64,000 nt of DNA from assembly GCA_002794775.1 (NCBI GenBank), contig NBAY01000086.1:86032-150031 (forward strand). The letters run 5' to 3'. This stretch comes from Porodaedalea pini. Taxonomy: Eukaryota; Basidiomycota; Agaricomycetes; Hymenochaetales; Hymenochaetaceae. Each line of letters opens with the position of its first letter. Within the stretch, counting starts at the first letter, position 1. Made by a program: the position numbers and the translations under genes. Positions 32,932 through 44,939 of this stretch are shown here, piece after piece. The notes under the pieces were generated by a model. It was not told the origin of the DNA, ran no database searches, and saw only the letters and a program-made list of their open reading frames with translations.

Positions 32932-34546
32932 ATGGCCTCAGAAATGCAAGTCGTCCACAATTCTCTCTAACCTGATTCTGACGTGAGCTCTAGGAACATC
33001 AACAGAGATCGCCTATCTCAAGAGACTCTAGCAGGCAAAGCTACTTGGAACGACAGCTTTTCCGAGTCAATTCGAGGGCTAGAACGTACTGCAGACAAAA
33101 TTTGGAAGATGGTCAATGAGTGTGCGTCGTTCTCTGCGATAGAGTAAGTTGTTATCTCGCATGCAAACGTATTCTGAATAGCCATCTCTCAGCAGTGATG
33201 TCGAAAACAGTGGTGATAAATTGGAGGCACTTAGGTCTATGCGAAGGGCTCATGCGGCATCAGTGGATGTGCTGCAAAGTCTCAGCGTCTTCGCAGAGAA
33301 CATGAACGAAAGGATGAATGATTTGGATGAAAAGACCGAAAAGTTGGAATGCCATATTACGCAGACTGCTCTGAACTATGGGCTGCAACGAGTCCCAGAC
33401 GAACTACTTTCGGAAATACTCTTCTATGCTGCCACTGATATAAAACACACAGTGGCAATATCGCACGTCTGCAAACGCTTTCGATTGGTTGCCTTCTCAT
33501 CCCCAAAAATTTGGGTGGAGTTCCGGTTGTGTTCACAATGGCCTCCCGAACAAATCAGGGCGTTTGCGGAGCGGAGCGGAGTCCTTTCTCTAAAAGGTGA
33601 CATTTGGGAACGCGATACCATCGAATCCATGAAGACTATTCTGTCACTGTCATCGCGCCTTGAAGATCTATGCATTATGACCCTATCCAATCCCCTTGGA
33701 GAGGAGTTACGACAGTATTCGAAAGGCTTTCGATGGCCGGCTGTTCACACACTCCGGATCAACACTCGCTTCACAGGTTTCTGTGACTCATGGGAGATGC
33801 CAGCACTTCGTGTGTTGGTCGCCAGTTTTGTTCCGCGACCTAATCTAGGAAGAAATTTGGTCCGATGCCGTCTGTACTTGTACAGACGATTCCATGCGAA
33901 GAAATTGGTAGATTTCCTATCGTCGTCCAACCGGCTCCAAGAACTTGATATCCGCTTCCAACGTCACGAAGGAATTGGTGGCCTAGGTACCGTAAACCTC
34001 TTGGGCCCGGTAGCACTCCCATGCCTTGTTTCGCTTGAGGTCCATTTCCACCTGGAGGAGTCCGAACATTTAGTCGATTTCTTAGTTGAAAAAATGAGCC
34101 TTTGTGCCATTTTGAAATTGAAGCTTGATATCACAGCCGGCGAAAATAGTATGCAGGTGCTTCATAACTCACTGTCGCGCTTTCTGTTGGCCAGCAGATC
34201 GATTCAGGAGCTTAGTTTGCAGGTTTGGGAAACTGGGGAAAAAACCACCATGGACATCGGGTTTATCTTCAAACACATGTCACGACATGTTGAAACACTA
34301 TCATTTGAGTTGTTTCGGGTAAACCTGATATGGGATTTCAACCCCAAGCCCTTCATAGCACATCCCCTGCGACGCCTTTGCTTCTGGTACTGCGGCGGGA
34401 TATCGGAGGTCGTTGTACCACTTTTTCTCGAACTCCGCCAGACTGCAGGAGACGTTTCCATCGCGTTCAAATTTGAACACTGCTGCGGGATGAAGGATGG
34501 TACTTACACACTAGACTGTCTCGAGTCTGCATTGGATGATTCTTGA
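32932..34546 (+). CDS. F-box protein, paralog 2 (inverted relative to 1 and 3)
   Basis: ATG 32932 (MASEMQ) would be the start, but the short first exon and its splice are unclear and an in-frame TAA/TAG sits in the leader, so the 5' end may be damaged. The upstream exon ends at 33143 (FSESIRGLERTADKIWKMVN) and the main exon is 33196-34546. F-box: LQRVPDELLSEILFYAATD, then AISHVCKRFRLVAFSSPKIW. About 70-75% similar to paralog 1 by eye over the repeats, ending YTLDCLESALDDS. Same architecture and likely role as paralog 1; the target is unknown. Confidence 0.72.
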
Positions 34547-34915
34547 CCTGATATTCTTCGCTGGTACGTCCTTTTGTCTACTGACGCACCTGAAATCCAC
34601 CCCTTAATATGCATTTTCATGCCTAGGCTTCCTTCATTTGGAAATTGTATATGGTTGGGACTATAGGGATAGATAGCCCATCTTTGTGTGAAATGTAGAT
34701 CCGTACCATTGTATACTACCGCTGTTGTCCTTTCTTCTCCCAATGCGCTGAGTCTTGCAATAACATCGTTCACCCTCTTACAACTCAGCGTATGAAGACT
34801 ATGAAGAGTATCAAAGCAAATGCATATGGTGACTGTTTCTTCCAACTTTTGTAAACATTTCTCCCTGAAAGACTGAAAGAGGAATTGTGAGCGCGCCTGT
34901 CATCATCCCCGTGCC
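34547..34915. other. Intergenic, no recognised gene
   Basis: A minus-strand frame (34504-34845) overlaps the end of F-box 2 but has no family resemblance. Confidence 0.4.
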
Positions 34916-36009
34916 ATGACATGTCTTTTCCTTTCTAACCCACTATCGACTTCGAGGGAAGACAAACAAGATATCTCGCTTTACCCAAGCATCTCTGCAG
35001 ATGACCTGTTCGCCTCTGCAGGCATTATTCCATATGAAGAGTGTGAGCAGGCTGAAGCTGAGCAGGGGACGTCGGACGTGCTCGAGGCGAGGAACTTGTT
35101 TTTGACATCCAGGACGGTAAGCCACTCTCCTTTCTAGCTCTGTTGACCTTTCCCCCTTTCGCCTTTCTCTAAATCTCAAGCCATTCATATACTTTATCTT
35201 GACTGGAAAAAAGCTGATGAGATGTGATTACTTTAACGGGCATAGGTCGGATTGTTACAGACAAAGCCGTACAAGCAGCAGGAGGTCATACTGAGGTGCA
35301 TGCTCAGCTTTGTGTCTCGTACGATGATGTACTGAAAGTAACAGTGAACTCGCGGCAAAATACCTGCCGAGGCTGACTAGAGCCTTTCGGAAACTTTGAA
35401 CACCGAACAACGCACCTCAAAGACTGATCAACTGCGTTGGACATACGTACGTCTCCATCACCGTGAGGAACCAACGCAGTTCAACCACCGACACTAACCT
35501 TCTCCAGTCCATACTTTATGCGCTTTAGCAAGACCCCTGCGGGCACCGACCTGGGGCGGATCCAGGCGAAGCGTGTCGCCCATGTGGAGCTGCTCGAGTC
35601 CGACGACCCACAGACCAACGTCGCCGAGATCTGTCAATTCCTCTCCACGCTCCTCGCCGTCTACGGTCCAGAAGTTGATCCTGAGGACCGTGAGCCACTG
35701 CTGAAGCGGCTCAGACAATGGCGTGTACAGTTCAAGGGATGCTTCGCGGAGCAGACGACGAGTCGCTGCATTAACATGCTTGAACCTGAAGGTGCGGAAG
35801 GACGCGAGATGATGGCACTGATGCCTTCAATGCGCATGCAGCTTGAGCTGGGCATTGAGAGGTGCATGATTAAAGGATGCCCTTCCAGTAAGGATGCTAA
35901 TAGGAAGGAGCTGCTGCAGTGTAGCAAGTATGTGTATATTTTCTGTCTCAACGTCATACTAAAGCTCCGTCTGAACATTTGCTAGATGTAGGACGGTACG
36001 TTACGTGAG
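34916..36009 (+). pseudogene. MYND zinc-finger protein, truncated
   Basis: Three exons can be chained: 34916-35116 (MTCLFLSNPL start, ending with a GTAAGCC donor; linkage to the rest is uncertain), about 35509-35931 (RFSKTPAGTDLGRIQAKRVA, then ELGIERCMIKGCPSSKDANR) and 35989-36009 (CRTVRYV). Together the last two give the first half of a MYND finger, C-x4-C...QCSKCRTVRY, whose next residue should be Cys but is Val, after which the match stops. The remaining Cys/His ligands are missing, so the finger cannot fold. MYND proteins are protein-protein adaptors, often in transcriptional repression. The break lies next to the repeated F-box/aminotransferase module, suggesting truncation by rearrangement. 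Confidence 0.55.
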
Positions 36010-37839
36010 AGTATTCCATGATCTCCATCATTCGTCTCGTTATTGAGGATACTTTTCTGGTAGTGTGGAGTAGAGCACCAAAAGCAGGACTGGGCGCAAC
36101 ATAAGAGGATATGTTTTGCCCCAACCTTTTAATGTAGGCGTTCAAGATAGGTATATTATAATAGTAAGCTTGGTTGAGGAGGTCGAGCGGAGACTGAGAA
36201 CCACGAGAAGTCTGGATTCGTTGCGAAGCGTCTAATAAGCATCGATCAACCATCATCCGGAGCCACACTTCTGGGAAAAACGCGTCTCCGTTGGATTTGA
36301 CCGCAGACTACCTTTGTCTGCGGCGGCAGCGAGGACATGGCCGTTGGAAATTCTTGAGCTCACTGGTGTCTTTTAGTGAAAATGGGAATGTGTTTGAAGC
36401 GATGAAGCTGCACGAAGCATAGACAATATTAATGGTATGTCTTCGTCCTTGCTTTACTCAGGGAGTGCGGAATAGATCTGGTGTATGGTAACATATCAGA
36501 AGATAGACTTATCAGTGAATTCGCGGCAAAATAGCCCTTCTGAATTCTATGGCAGAGGCCTCGATGGCAGCGGCATAAAGGAGTTCACACGCTGTACCGG
36601 GTCGACCCAGCAGGTTGGCGGACACCTGTGAGCTGCCTTTTTGAGTCGAATGCGGTTGCAGCGCGGAGGAGTTTAAAATGTGATTGCGTGCTTGCCCCTC
36701 AATGAGACTCAGTAAAATTTTATTTCTTTTTGCAACAACCGGGGTGATCGACGTTCGGTACACCATCGGGTTGTGCCATCGACGTCTCAAATCTCAGTCC
36801 GATTGCAAGTTACTCGGCATCTCCTTCTCAGGTTCTTCAGACAAGCCGGAGCCTGCTGCCATCGAGCAGCTGCCATAGAATTGAGAGGGGCTACTGTGCA
36901 CTATGTGCATCCTGTGTCTTTTGGCTTAGATCATTGCCTTGCCTTGCTAAGTAGGAGTCGCGGGGTAGATCACTGTCGAAAGGAATGGCCGCAACACAAG
37001 CATGTGCTCTAGTCTGACTTTTTGAGAGGTGAACGTCGCTTATTTGGCTTGAGGAATGTGAAGATCGATACTACATACTTCCATGCACCGCCAACCGCAT
37101 CACTGACGCAGTGCTAATGCTGATTTTCACGCAGTCTGTCTCCGTTGGTAACGAAGCGACACTCTGATCTCGTCCTCGAAAGCAAGGCACATCAGTTTTC
37201 TGTGTGCAGGTGTGTACGTTCGTGTTAGCATTTGCACCACTCAACGGCCTCATACAATGTACTGACCGGAATCTAATTCTCATTTAGTCTGAGAGCTTGA
37301 CTACCACGCTTGTCTCCACTCTTGGTTGAGAGCTCGTCTCTCTTCCGGAAGCTGTTGGCACCCGACGCACCACCCGTTCCTGTCCCGGCGCTCTCACACA
37401 CACTATATCTGAATCCTGCGCATCCCCGGAAACGCTTGCACACTTGAGCAGGGAACATGTCTTTCTCACCTTCGCACTCGCATTCGCACTCTAAGGAAAT
37501 GCTGTCGGACGAGAAGTTCGATAGGGTACGTTCATCCAGCTCTATCCATGTTCGCGTCGGGTGTGTTTAACGCAAAACCAAAAACAGATCTTTCGCGAAA
37601 TTGAAGAAGCGAGCGAGCGATGGGCGCTGGAGTAATATGCGAACTTATACCCAAATCTATTCGACCCCTTTGTGAGCTCGCTCTCAAACGTGGAACTAGC
37701 GAAGAAGCGACACCGACGGAGCATAAGCATATCGCGGGTGGGGAGTGTGAGTGCGTTTGTTCATGCTGAGATATTGTGCTGACAAGTGAGCCAGTATCCT
37801 GACGCGCCGCAAGCGGCACTGCGTTGGACTTCACTGAAG
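36010..37839. other. Intergenic, mostly unrecognised
   Basis: No convincing gene. A short possible 5' exon lies at 37458-37527 (MSFSPSHSHSHSKEMLSDEK, followed by a GTACG donor) with no continuation I can find, so it may be the head of another truncated gene. Confidence 0.4.
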
Positions 37840-38255
37840 AGAGATGAGACATCACTGTTCAGAATACGTTTACATTCGAGATAACAGCTCTATCGCTGAG
37901 AAGGACGCACACACACAAAGTTTGACTGCAGTATGTTCTAGCCCACGAATTAACTCTAAAAGGTCGTCATTCCAAGTAGCTTTGTCCGCTGGAACATCGT
38001 GCGACAGGAGACCTCTGCTGATGTGTAACTCGTGTCAGAATCAGATTCGGAAGAAGTGTGAAGATTTGCATTTCTGAGGCCACTTTTTATGATGGTGGTG
38101 GTTTGAAAACAGACGCGTTGGGTCGTCTGTTCGGGATTTCATTCCAACGCCCTCCGAGTCCACGTCCAACAACACGGGACGATGCCTCGTCTGACACACC
38201 TCCTTCACATCATATACGCGACTGCACTCACCTCATGGCAGATATTTATGGGTTC
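37840..38255 (-). pseudogene. Remnant of a fourth F-box 5' end and shared upstream region
   Basis: Reads as the first intron and upstream exon of the F-box genes (compare 40080-40290 and 29600-29810), then the common intergenic segment toward the divergent hypothetical gene (38060-38235). It stops abruptly at both ends. Marks an earlier unit of the same duplicated module. Confidence 0.65.
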
Positions 38256-38717
38256 TTCTGCGAGGGAGGGGATCGAGGAAGGTTTAATGGTGATCATATA
38301 GTTTCAGTCGGAAAAGTGACATTCGGACAGCGAAGCTAATCGTATATATGTAGATGTAATGCATAATTTCCCATTACCCAAGGTGGGTCACGCCAGAAAG
38401 TGATGCATTACAGTGATAATAATTAAATCAAAGTGATATATGGGCAGCAGACTGTCTGCGTTGTAACGGAACAGAGTATGTCATTGCAGGATTGAGCATG
38501 TCGTGGAGAGAAGGGACGACTGCGGCATTATAGTTTTATCCGCCAAAAGGTATGGATCCACATTTTTTTTCACATAAAGACGGCGTTATAGTCGACCTAA
38601 ATTCAACAACATACAAATCTCAACCTCAGACAGTCTAAGGATGCAGAATATAATACAAGTCAGATTTCGAATGACTCGAGTCGACATAAGAACATACCAG
38701 AGGAGATGATTGTTAAG

Positions 38718-40341
38718 TCAGGAACCGTGCAATGCGGACTCCAGAGAGTCTAGTGTGAATGTACCATCCTTCATCCCACGGCAGTTTTCAAATTCAAACT
38801 CATTAAAGACATCTCCTGCAGTCTGGCGTAGTTCGACAAAGAATGGTACGACGACCTCCGGTATCCCACTGCAGTCCTGGAAGTAAAGACGTCGCAAGGA
38901 ATGCACCATGAAGGGCTCGCGGCCGTAATCCCATATCAGGTTTATGTTCCTCAACGAGAGTGTTTCAACATGTCGAGACATGTGTTTGAAGATGAACCCG
39001 ATGTCCGCGGTGCGTTGTACCGGCCCAACACTCATGCTAAGCTCCTGGAGGGATGTGCTGGCCAGCAGAAAGCGCAACAGTGAGTCATGAAGTGCCTGCA
39101 TACCATTTTCGCCGAGGTCGATATAAAGCTCCAATTTCAAAATGGCAGAAATGCTTATTTTTTCAACTAAGAAATCGGCCATATGTTCAAACTCGTCCAG
39201 GTGGAAACGGACGTCAAGCGAAACAAGGCTTGGGAGTACTACCGGGCCCAACAGGTTCACGGTACCTAGGCCAACAATTTTTTCGTTACGTGGGAATTCG
39301 ATACGAAGTTCTTGGAGCAGATTGGACGACGATAGGAAATCCACCAATTCCTTCACATGAATTCGTTGTTCGTAGAAGTGCAACGTGCATCGGACCAAAT
39401 TTCTTCCTAGAGTAGGTCGCGGAACAAAGCCGGCGCGTAACACACGAAGCACTGGCATCTCCCATGAGTCACATAAATGTGTAAAGGGAGTGTCGATCCA
39501 GAGCGTGTGAAGAACTGGCCATCGAAGGCCTTTCGAATACAGTCGTAACTCTTTTTCGAATACTGTCGCTGCATCGAAATACCACGGAATCTCGAAGCGT
39601 AGATATTCAAGGCGCGATGACAGTGACAGAATAGCCTTCAAGGATTCGATGGTATAGTATTGCTTAATGTAGCCTTTTACAGAAAGGGCGCCACTCCGCT
39701 CCGCAAACACCTTGATTTGTTCGGGAGGCCATTTTGAACACAATCTGAACTTCGCCCAAGTTTTTGGGCATGAGATGACAACCGATCGAAAGCGTCTGCA
39801 TACGTGCGATAGTGCCACTGCACATCCTGAATCAGTGGCAGCATGGAAGAGTATTTCCGAAAGTACTTCGTCCGGGAGTCGTTTTAGCCCATGGTTCAGC
39901 GCAGTCTGCGTAATATCGTATTCCATCTTTTTGGTGCTTTCATCCAAATCATTTATCCTCTCGTTCATGTTCCTTGCGAAGATGCGGAGAGTACGCAGCA
40001 CATCCACTGACGCCGCATGAGCCCTCCGCATAGACCTAAGTGCCTCGAATTTATTTTCAACGTATTGGAATTCACTGCTGAAAGATGATGCATCACTATT
40101 CGGAATACGTTTGCATGCGAGATAACAACTTACTCTGTCGCAGAGAAGGATACACACTCAGCGACCATCTTCCAAATCTTGTCTGCAGTATGTTCTAGCC
40201 CACGAATCAATTGTGAAAAGCCGTCGTTCCAAACGGCTTTTCCCGCTGGGACATCCTGAGGCTGGAGACCTCTGTTGGTGTGGAACTCATGTTAGAATTA
40301 AATTAGAAGGAAATGTGGACGACTTGCATTTCTGATGCCAT
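38718..40341 (-). CDS. F-box protein, paralog 3
   Basis: Main exon from 38718 to about 40074, then an intron, an upstream exon (40134 to about 40300; FSQLIRGLEHTADKIWKMVA) and a likely first ATG at 40341 (MASEMQ). F-box: LKRLPDEVLSEILFHAATD, then ALSHVCRRFRSVVISCPKTW, preceded by NMNERINDLDESTKKMEYDI. Leucine-rich repeats follow to SLESALHGS. The frame is intact over the main exon. Both flanks match paralog 1, so the two arose by duplication of a block larger than the gene. Presumed SCF substrate adaptor; the target is unknown. Confidence 0.78.
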
Positions 40342-40356
40342 TTTTATGATGGTGGT

Positions 40357-41270
40357 TTGAGACAGACTATCATGAGCTTCCTGTTTTGGATTTCATTCCA
40401 GCGCCCTCCGAGTCACGTCCACAACGCGGTTCGATGCCTCTTGCACCTCCCTCACGTCATATACGCGACTGCGCTCTCCCCACTCGCTCTCCACCTTCTT
40501 TCTGCACGTAATGCCGGTGCTGCCGCGAGACAGGTCGACGCGCGCATCAGCCTCCTTGACGGACTCGCGACGCGACTGCCTGCGCACGGGCAAACGCGTC
40601 TCCGCTGACCAGCATGGAAGGGTCAGACGGCTGTTGAGAGGAGATGGATCAGAGGGGCTTTATTGAGAGAAGAGGTGGCAGAGAAGAATGTGGACTGGAA
40701 GGCTGTTGTGCTCGGTAGGAAGTATGATCAAATCGAGAATGAAACAAGGCGTGAGGAAGAGATCAGCAAGGAATGGGTGGCTGGTGAGTTCTTGCTACGT
40801 CTGGAGTCTATTGAGACGTTCTAAATTCTATTTGACAGATTAAGTTCTGCAAAAGAAGGATGAGGAGCGATGTCATCTAAGAGCTTTGAAGAATCTATGT
40901 CCATCATCCGCTTCGTCTGGTCGCCTCTCTACAACACATGTGCAAATGGAGATGCCGGTCTGTTTCTCGTGAAGCACAGCCGACTGTGAGACAATTCTTG
41001 TTTGTTTTGTTTGCAGGAGATTTATACCGATAATTTCTTAAGTAGCAATGCGGATAGCATTCTCAAAGACGAGGAACCTGGATCCATCAAACTTCACTTC
41101 TTCTCCAGAATACATCGTCCGCGCCCTAATCCATATATCAATAAGTTGTTACAACATTCTACGCCCCGCATGACAGGTCCGTGGCAAGATGCTTTCAATG
41201 CTAGTCGCTCTATGGAAGAAAGATCTAAGGTAAGGCACACGGGAGGAGTTCGTTTGATGTGCTGCTGATA
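40357..41270 (+). CDS. Hypothetical protein, module copy B
   Basis: Second copy of the unrecognised gene at 29905. The first frame (40357-40608) shows VIYATALSPLALHLLSARNA. Later blocks (KAVVLGRKYDQIENETRREE near 40700-40765; EIYTDNFLSSNADSILKDEE near 41020-41080; GPWQDAFNASRSMEERSK near 41176-41230) need splicing. It lacks the 300-bp interruption of copy A, so it is the better template. Function unknown; one possible membrane segment. Confidence 0.38.
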
Positions 41271-41610
41271 AACCGGTTTGCTTGCCAGATGAAGCCAAAC
41301 AAGTGATTGTCGGTTGATATAGCCGTCATACAGATTTTCTAAAAGGACGATTCTCAGATAAACCTGTTATGATTTGTGGGATGGTCCAAACAGACTGATC
41401 AACGGCAGTGCACCGGACTGGGGCAGGAACACATCCGAATTTTTTGATGGTACACTTGACCATAATCAAGCTTTCCCCGACAACTGACTTCCATATCATG
41501 ATCTACTGCGCAAACTCGCGAAGTTCCGAAGGCGCATTTCTTTATAAAGCCCTCCGTTGCAAAGCAAAATCTAATCAGAAAACACAAGCCCCGAGGCTCC
41601 TCTTCAAATC
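41271..41610. other. Intergenic, aminotransferase upstream region
   Basis: No gene seen. Lies between the hypothetical gene and ATG 41611; this segment is deleted in copy A. Confidence 0.5.
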
Positions 41611-43227
41611 ATGTCCCTCGAAGCTCTACCTACCGAGCAGCATACGAGTCGCGGTGTTGGAGTTACTGCCAGTCCTATCGGTTCTCTGCATATACAGGTG
41701 TGTCCCACTACACGACATCGTCCTCCTTAAGCTACCTGTGCTGAATATAGTCTGCTGTCGTTAGACACCAGATGAAAACGCAGTAGCCCGCCTGCCGCGT
41801 GAGTACTACAGCCGCCTCTTCGCACAAGGCTCGAGTGCGAAACCTAACCCAAGTAAGCATCGAATCGCCCCTTTTCGTGGAGCTTATGCTTACAGACCTT
41901 CTATTCATATCGGAAGTCCGCCGCTTTGAGCCCTTCGAACGCCAGCCGGGAATGATCACGCTGCTCGCCGGCAAGCCTAATGCTTCTGTCTTCCCACTGA
42001 CCTCCTTCCAATTCACCGCTAGGTCGCCGTCTGACCCGGAGAAAGAGGATGTCTTCACCGTCTCGGGTCCACGCCTTGCGCAGGCACTGCAATATTGTCC
42101 AACGACTGGACTTCCGGCCATGATTGAGTGGCTTACGGGCTTGCAGGAAGTCTCGCATGGGCGGAAGCTAGGAGAAGGCTGGAGGCTCACGACAAGCAGT
42201 GGGTCGCAGGATCTCTTATACAAGGCGAGGCTTCGTTCATTTACTTCTGCGACAGGCAGCGTGTCTGATGGGTGCTACAGGCAAGCTGCGCGATTATTCA
42301 GCCTGGAGATTATGCCTTGATCGAGTCACCTGCATATGCGTGAGAGCTCTTTTTCGTGTTTAAAGTCGGAACAGGGAGTAACTATACAGTTCAGCGGTTA
42401 TATTCCGGTGCTCAACAGACTAAAGGCCAAACTTATATGTGAGCTTTATTCGTTCTACATCCATACTGGACCATTGCTGATCTTTGCGAAACACTTTACA
42501 GCCATTGACTCTGACTCCAACGGCATAAAGTCGTCAACGCTACGCGAGGTCTTAGAAAACTGGCCAGAATATAGGCCCTTTCAAAAATCCTCTATACAGT
42601 TCCTGTGCGTATTCGATGAAAATATTCTCTAACGACATGCGCGACTGCTAACAATCTGGATCGAAGTACGGAAGCAACCCTTCCGGAACGACTACTTCAG
42701 AAAGGCGGCGCCGTGAAATCCTCGATCTTGCAAGAATATACGACTTCCTCATCTTTGAAGGTCTGTCCCTCCCCTTTTCGTTTTCCTAATCTTTGGCTAG
42801 GGCTCACAGTTTTCTTTCTCGAATGTCAGATGACCCATATTTCTACCTCTACTATGGAAAGTCTCCGCGCCCCGCATCCTATTTTGCGCTTGAGAGCGAG
42901 CAACCGGAGGTCGGGCGAGTGGTACGGTTCGACAGTCTGTCCAAAATCATCTCAAGCGGCTTCCGCATTGGCTTTGCATGTGGGCCGGAGGCCATCATCG
43001 ACGTCATGGACGCCCATGTAAGTTTTGCGCGCTTTTACATCCAGAAGTATCAGTTGTTTTTATCCATGAATGATGAGACTTCGATCTCGAACCTGCAGAC
43101 TTCAACATTCACACAGGTTATCGCAGACACGCTCCTGCGCTCTTGGGGCTATGATGGCTTCAAGAAGCATGTCGGACACGCGGCAGAGTTTTATAGGAAG
43201 CGGCGTGATAAGTTCGAGAGCGCTTTG
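41611..43227 (+). pseudogene. Aromatic-aminotransferase-like gene, copy B, cut by the copia element
   Basis: Starts at ATG 41611 (MSLEALPTEQHTSRGVGV). Exons continue at about 41765 (ENAVARLPREYYSRLFAQG), 41896 (EPFERQPGMITLLAGKPNAS to SGSQDLLYK), 42283 (IQPGDYALIESPAYA), a short GYIPVLNRLKAKLI exon, 42506 (SIDSDSNGIKSSTLREVLEN), a damaged stretch, then 42830 (DDPYFYLYYGKSPRPASYFA) with the PLP lysine in SLSKIISSGFRIGF, and 43078-43227 (STFTQVIADTLLRSWGYDGF). One intron has GC instead of GT at its donor (about 42223), and the reading frame is shifted with stops around 42590-42650. The copia element then cuts the gene after GAGCGCTTTG, and its next bases reappear at 61766. The gene was probably dead before the insertion, given the earlier frameshift. 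Confidence 0.85.
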
Positions 43228-43509
43228 TGTTGAGAGTCGAGGATCGACATCGCTCCTTTCCCGACTCCGTAGATCTTATGCCAGCCGCTTCATATTATTC
43301 CGAACCAGACCAGAGTATATAAAGAACGAACACCTCCCAATAGCCACCTCAGTCCTGTACCAATACTACGACTGAGGTGAGCTTTCCGACGCACAGTATT
43401 ACCTTTCCTATTTTCTTATGACCATTATGTAGATATATTACACACAGGTATACATACAGAGTCCTGTACCAATACTACGACTGAGATATATTACACACAG
43501 ATCCGAAAA
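43228..43509 (+). repeat. 5' LTR of the copia element
   Basis: TGTTGAGAGTC...ATCCGAAAA, 282 bp, with TATATAAAG near 43316 and an internal repeat of CCTGTACCAATACTACGACT (about 43353 and 43455). It does not end in CA, but the target duplication fixes the boundary. Confidence 0.92.
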
Positions 43510-43513
43510 GGTT

Positions 43514-43759
43514 ATGAGCCTTGGTCGCACAACCAAGGACCAAACAGCGCAACGAATATCTACCACGTTTATGTTAATGAGAAGTGAGAGGCTACGCATG
43601 AATACACCTCTCGAACCTTTCGACCAGGACCCATGGCAGTCCAACGCAAAAGCGGCAGAAAACAGATCACCGTCTGAATCTACCGACGATGGAGTGCCAC
43701 TGCAAACCAACAGCGACACAACCAGTCTGCTACCTACAATCACTCCATCTCAGTCCTGA
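43514..43759 (+). CDS. Small copia leader ORF, unknown
   Basis: ATG 43514, four bases after the LTR end, opens an 81-codon frame (MSLGRTTKDQTAQRISTTFM start, Ser/Thr-rich end). No family recognised. It could be the original N-terminal part of an accessory or Gag protein, or a chance frame. Confidence 0.3.
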   Translation: MSLGRTTKDQTAQRISTTFMLMRSERLRMNTPLEPFDQDPWQSNAKAAENRSPSESTDDGVPLQTNSDTTSLLPTITPSQS

Positions 43760-43940
43760 TCCTCTATCCCTGAAATAGAACTACCATCTCCTACCCTTTT
43801 GAAAGGAAATTTTCGCACATTTGGAAACATCGATCAGCACAGATCATACACGTGATAACGAAATCACCTGATCTTGATGGATACTTGCCCAGGCAAAAAT
43901 CCATCAGTCACAGTCACGCTACACTGTCACACCCTGTGAC

Positions 43941-44588
43941 ATGACACTCAAGTGGCAAGAAAGTAAAGGACACCCAATGGAGGTCGATCCCCAATGCACA
44001 AAGTGCATGCTACTACAGAATGTAGCAAAGAAGGTTCCAGAACTCCTAAAGACAATAGGACTAATGGACCAGGATGTGACATTACGAACACACAAGTGGC
44101 AAGGCCAACACCCATACTTCAAAACAGTCTGGGCAATCTACTACTGAGATGCCAAGACATATAAAGTCCACATTAACAAGGAAGAACGTGGCATGGAGAA
44201 CTACAAATGGGATACAGTCATCCAATACAACAAGGAGCCACATGAGGAATGCAGAAACTGCAAGATGATGATACGAATACCTACACCGAGTCCGGTGCAA
44301 GGGAATGACATACCAACGCATATAACAATGACACTCAAGCAATGTTGGGCATACCTCAGGAACATAAAGCATACAGGCACAATTACACTATATGAATTCG
44401 AGCATGTGTCAAAGAGGCGAACATTCAAGATCACCTTGGCCCTAGGACCACATGACCCACCATTCACAATGGAGACATGTCTCAGTGGAGTGGCCTTAAC
44501 ACCGAATGGACCAGACACTGAATGGCGATCCAAGAATAACCCATGGGTCCACATGGTTATCCCCAACGGATTTGAATGGGAAGAGTGA
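43941..44588 (+). pseudogene. Accessory ORF of the copia element, unknown protein
   Basis: One frame of 215 codons interrupted by a single TGA at 44145-44147 (CGA to TGA would explain it). The two parts (MTLKWQESKGHPMEVDPQCT to TVWAIYY, then DAKTYKVHINKEERGMENYK to GFEWEE) read as one compact protein. It has two CxxC pairs (QCTKC near the start and ECRNC in the middle), possibly one zinc site, and a C-terminal half rich in aromatic residues and beta-type stretches (TGTITLYEFEHVSKRRTFKI). I recognise no family. It sits between the 5' LTR and Gag, where copia elements normally have only a short leader. Confidence 0.5.
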
Positions 44589-44939
44589 AAACCCGAGTGC
44601 AGCACACCACCTGATAGGATAGGCAGTGCCACAACTGAGGACAATGCTTTGAGAAGCCAGAGAAGCAAAGCCCTGATATAGAAGCACATGGGAGAAGCAG
44701 GAAGTTAATTAAACGTTAGCATGTGGAGAACGTGGGAGCCCGACTACCAAATCAGTGATGTACTCACCCAAGCGCACGGGTTTTGACATCATGTGACTTG
44801 CACCTGCAGTCTAAATTGCAGAATGCAAAGAAACCATTGGATGGGATACATGTGCATACATCCCCACTGCAGCAGCTAAGTGCTGCGGCCACATGAAACA
44901 TAGGAAGGAGATGGAAGGGCATCTGGTTGGACAGAACAT

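Noticed and set aside
34504..34845. 113-codon minus-strand frame after F-box 2
   Set aside because: Overlaps the F-box end antisense and lacks any family features.
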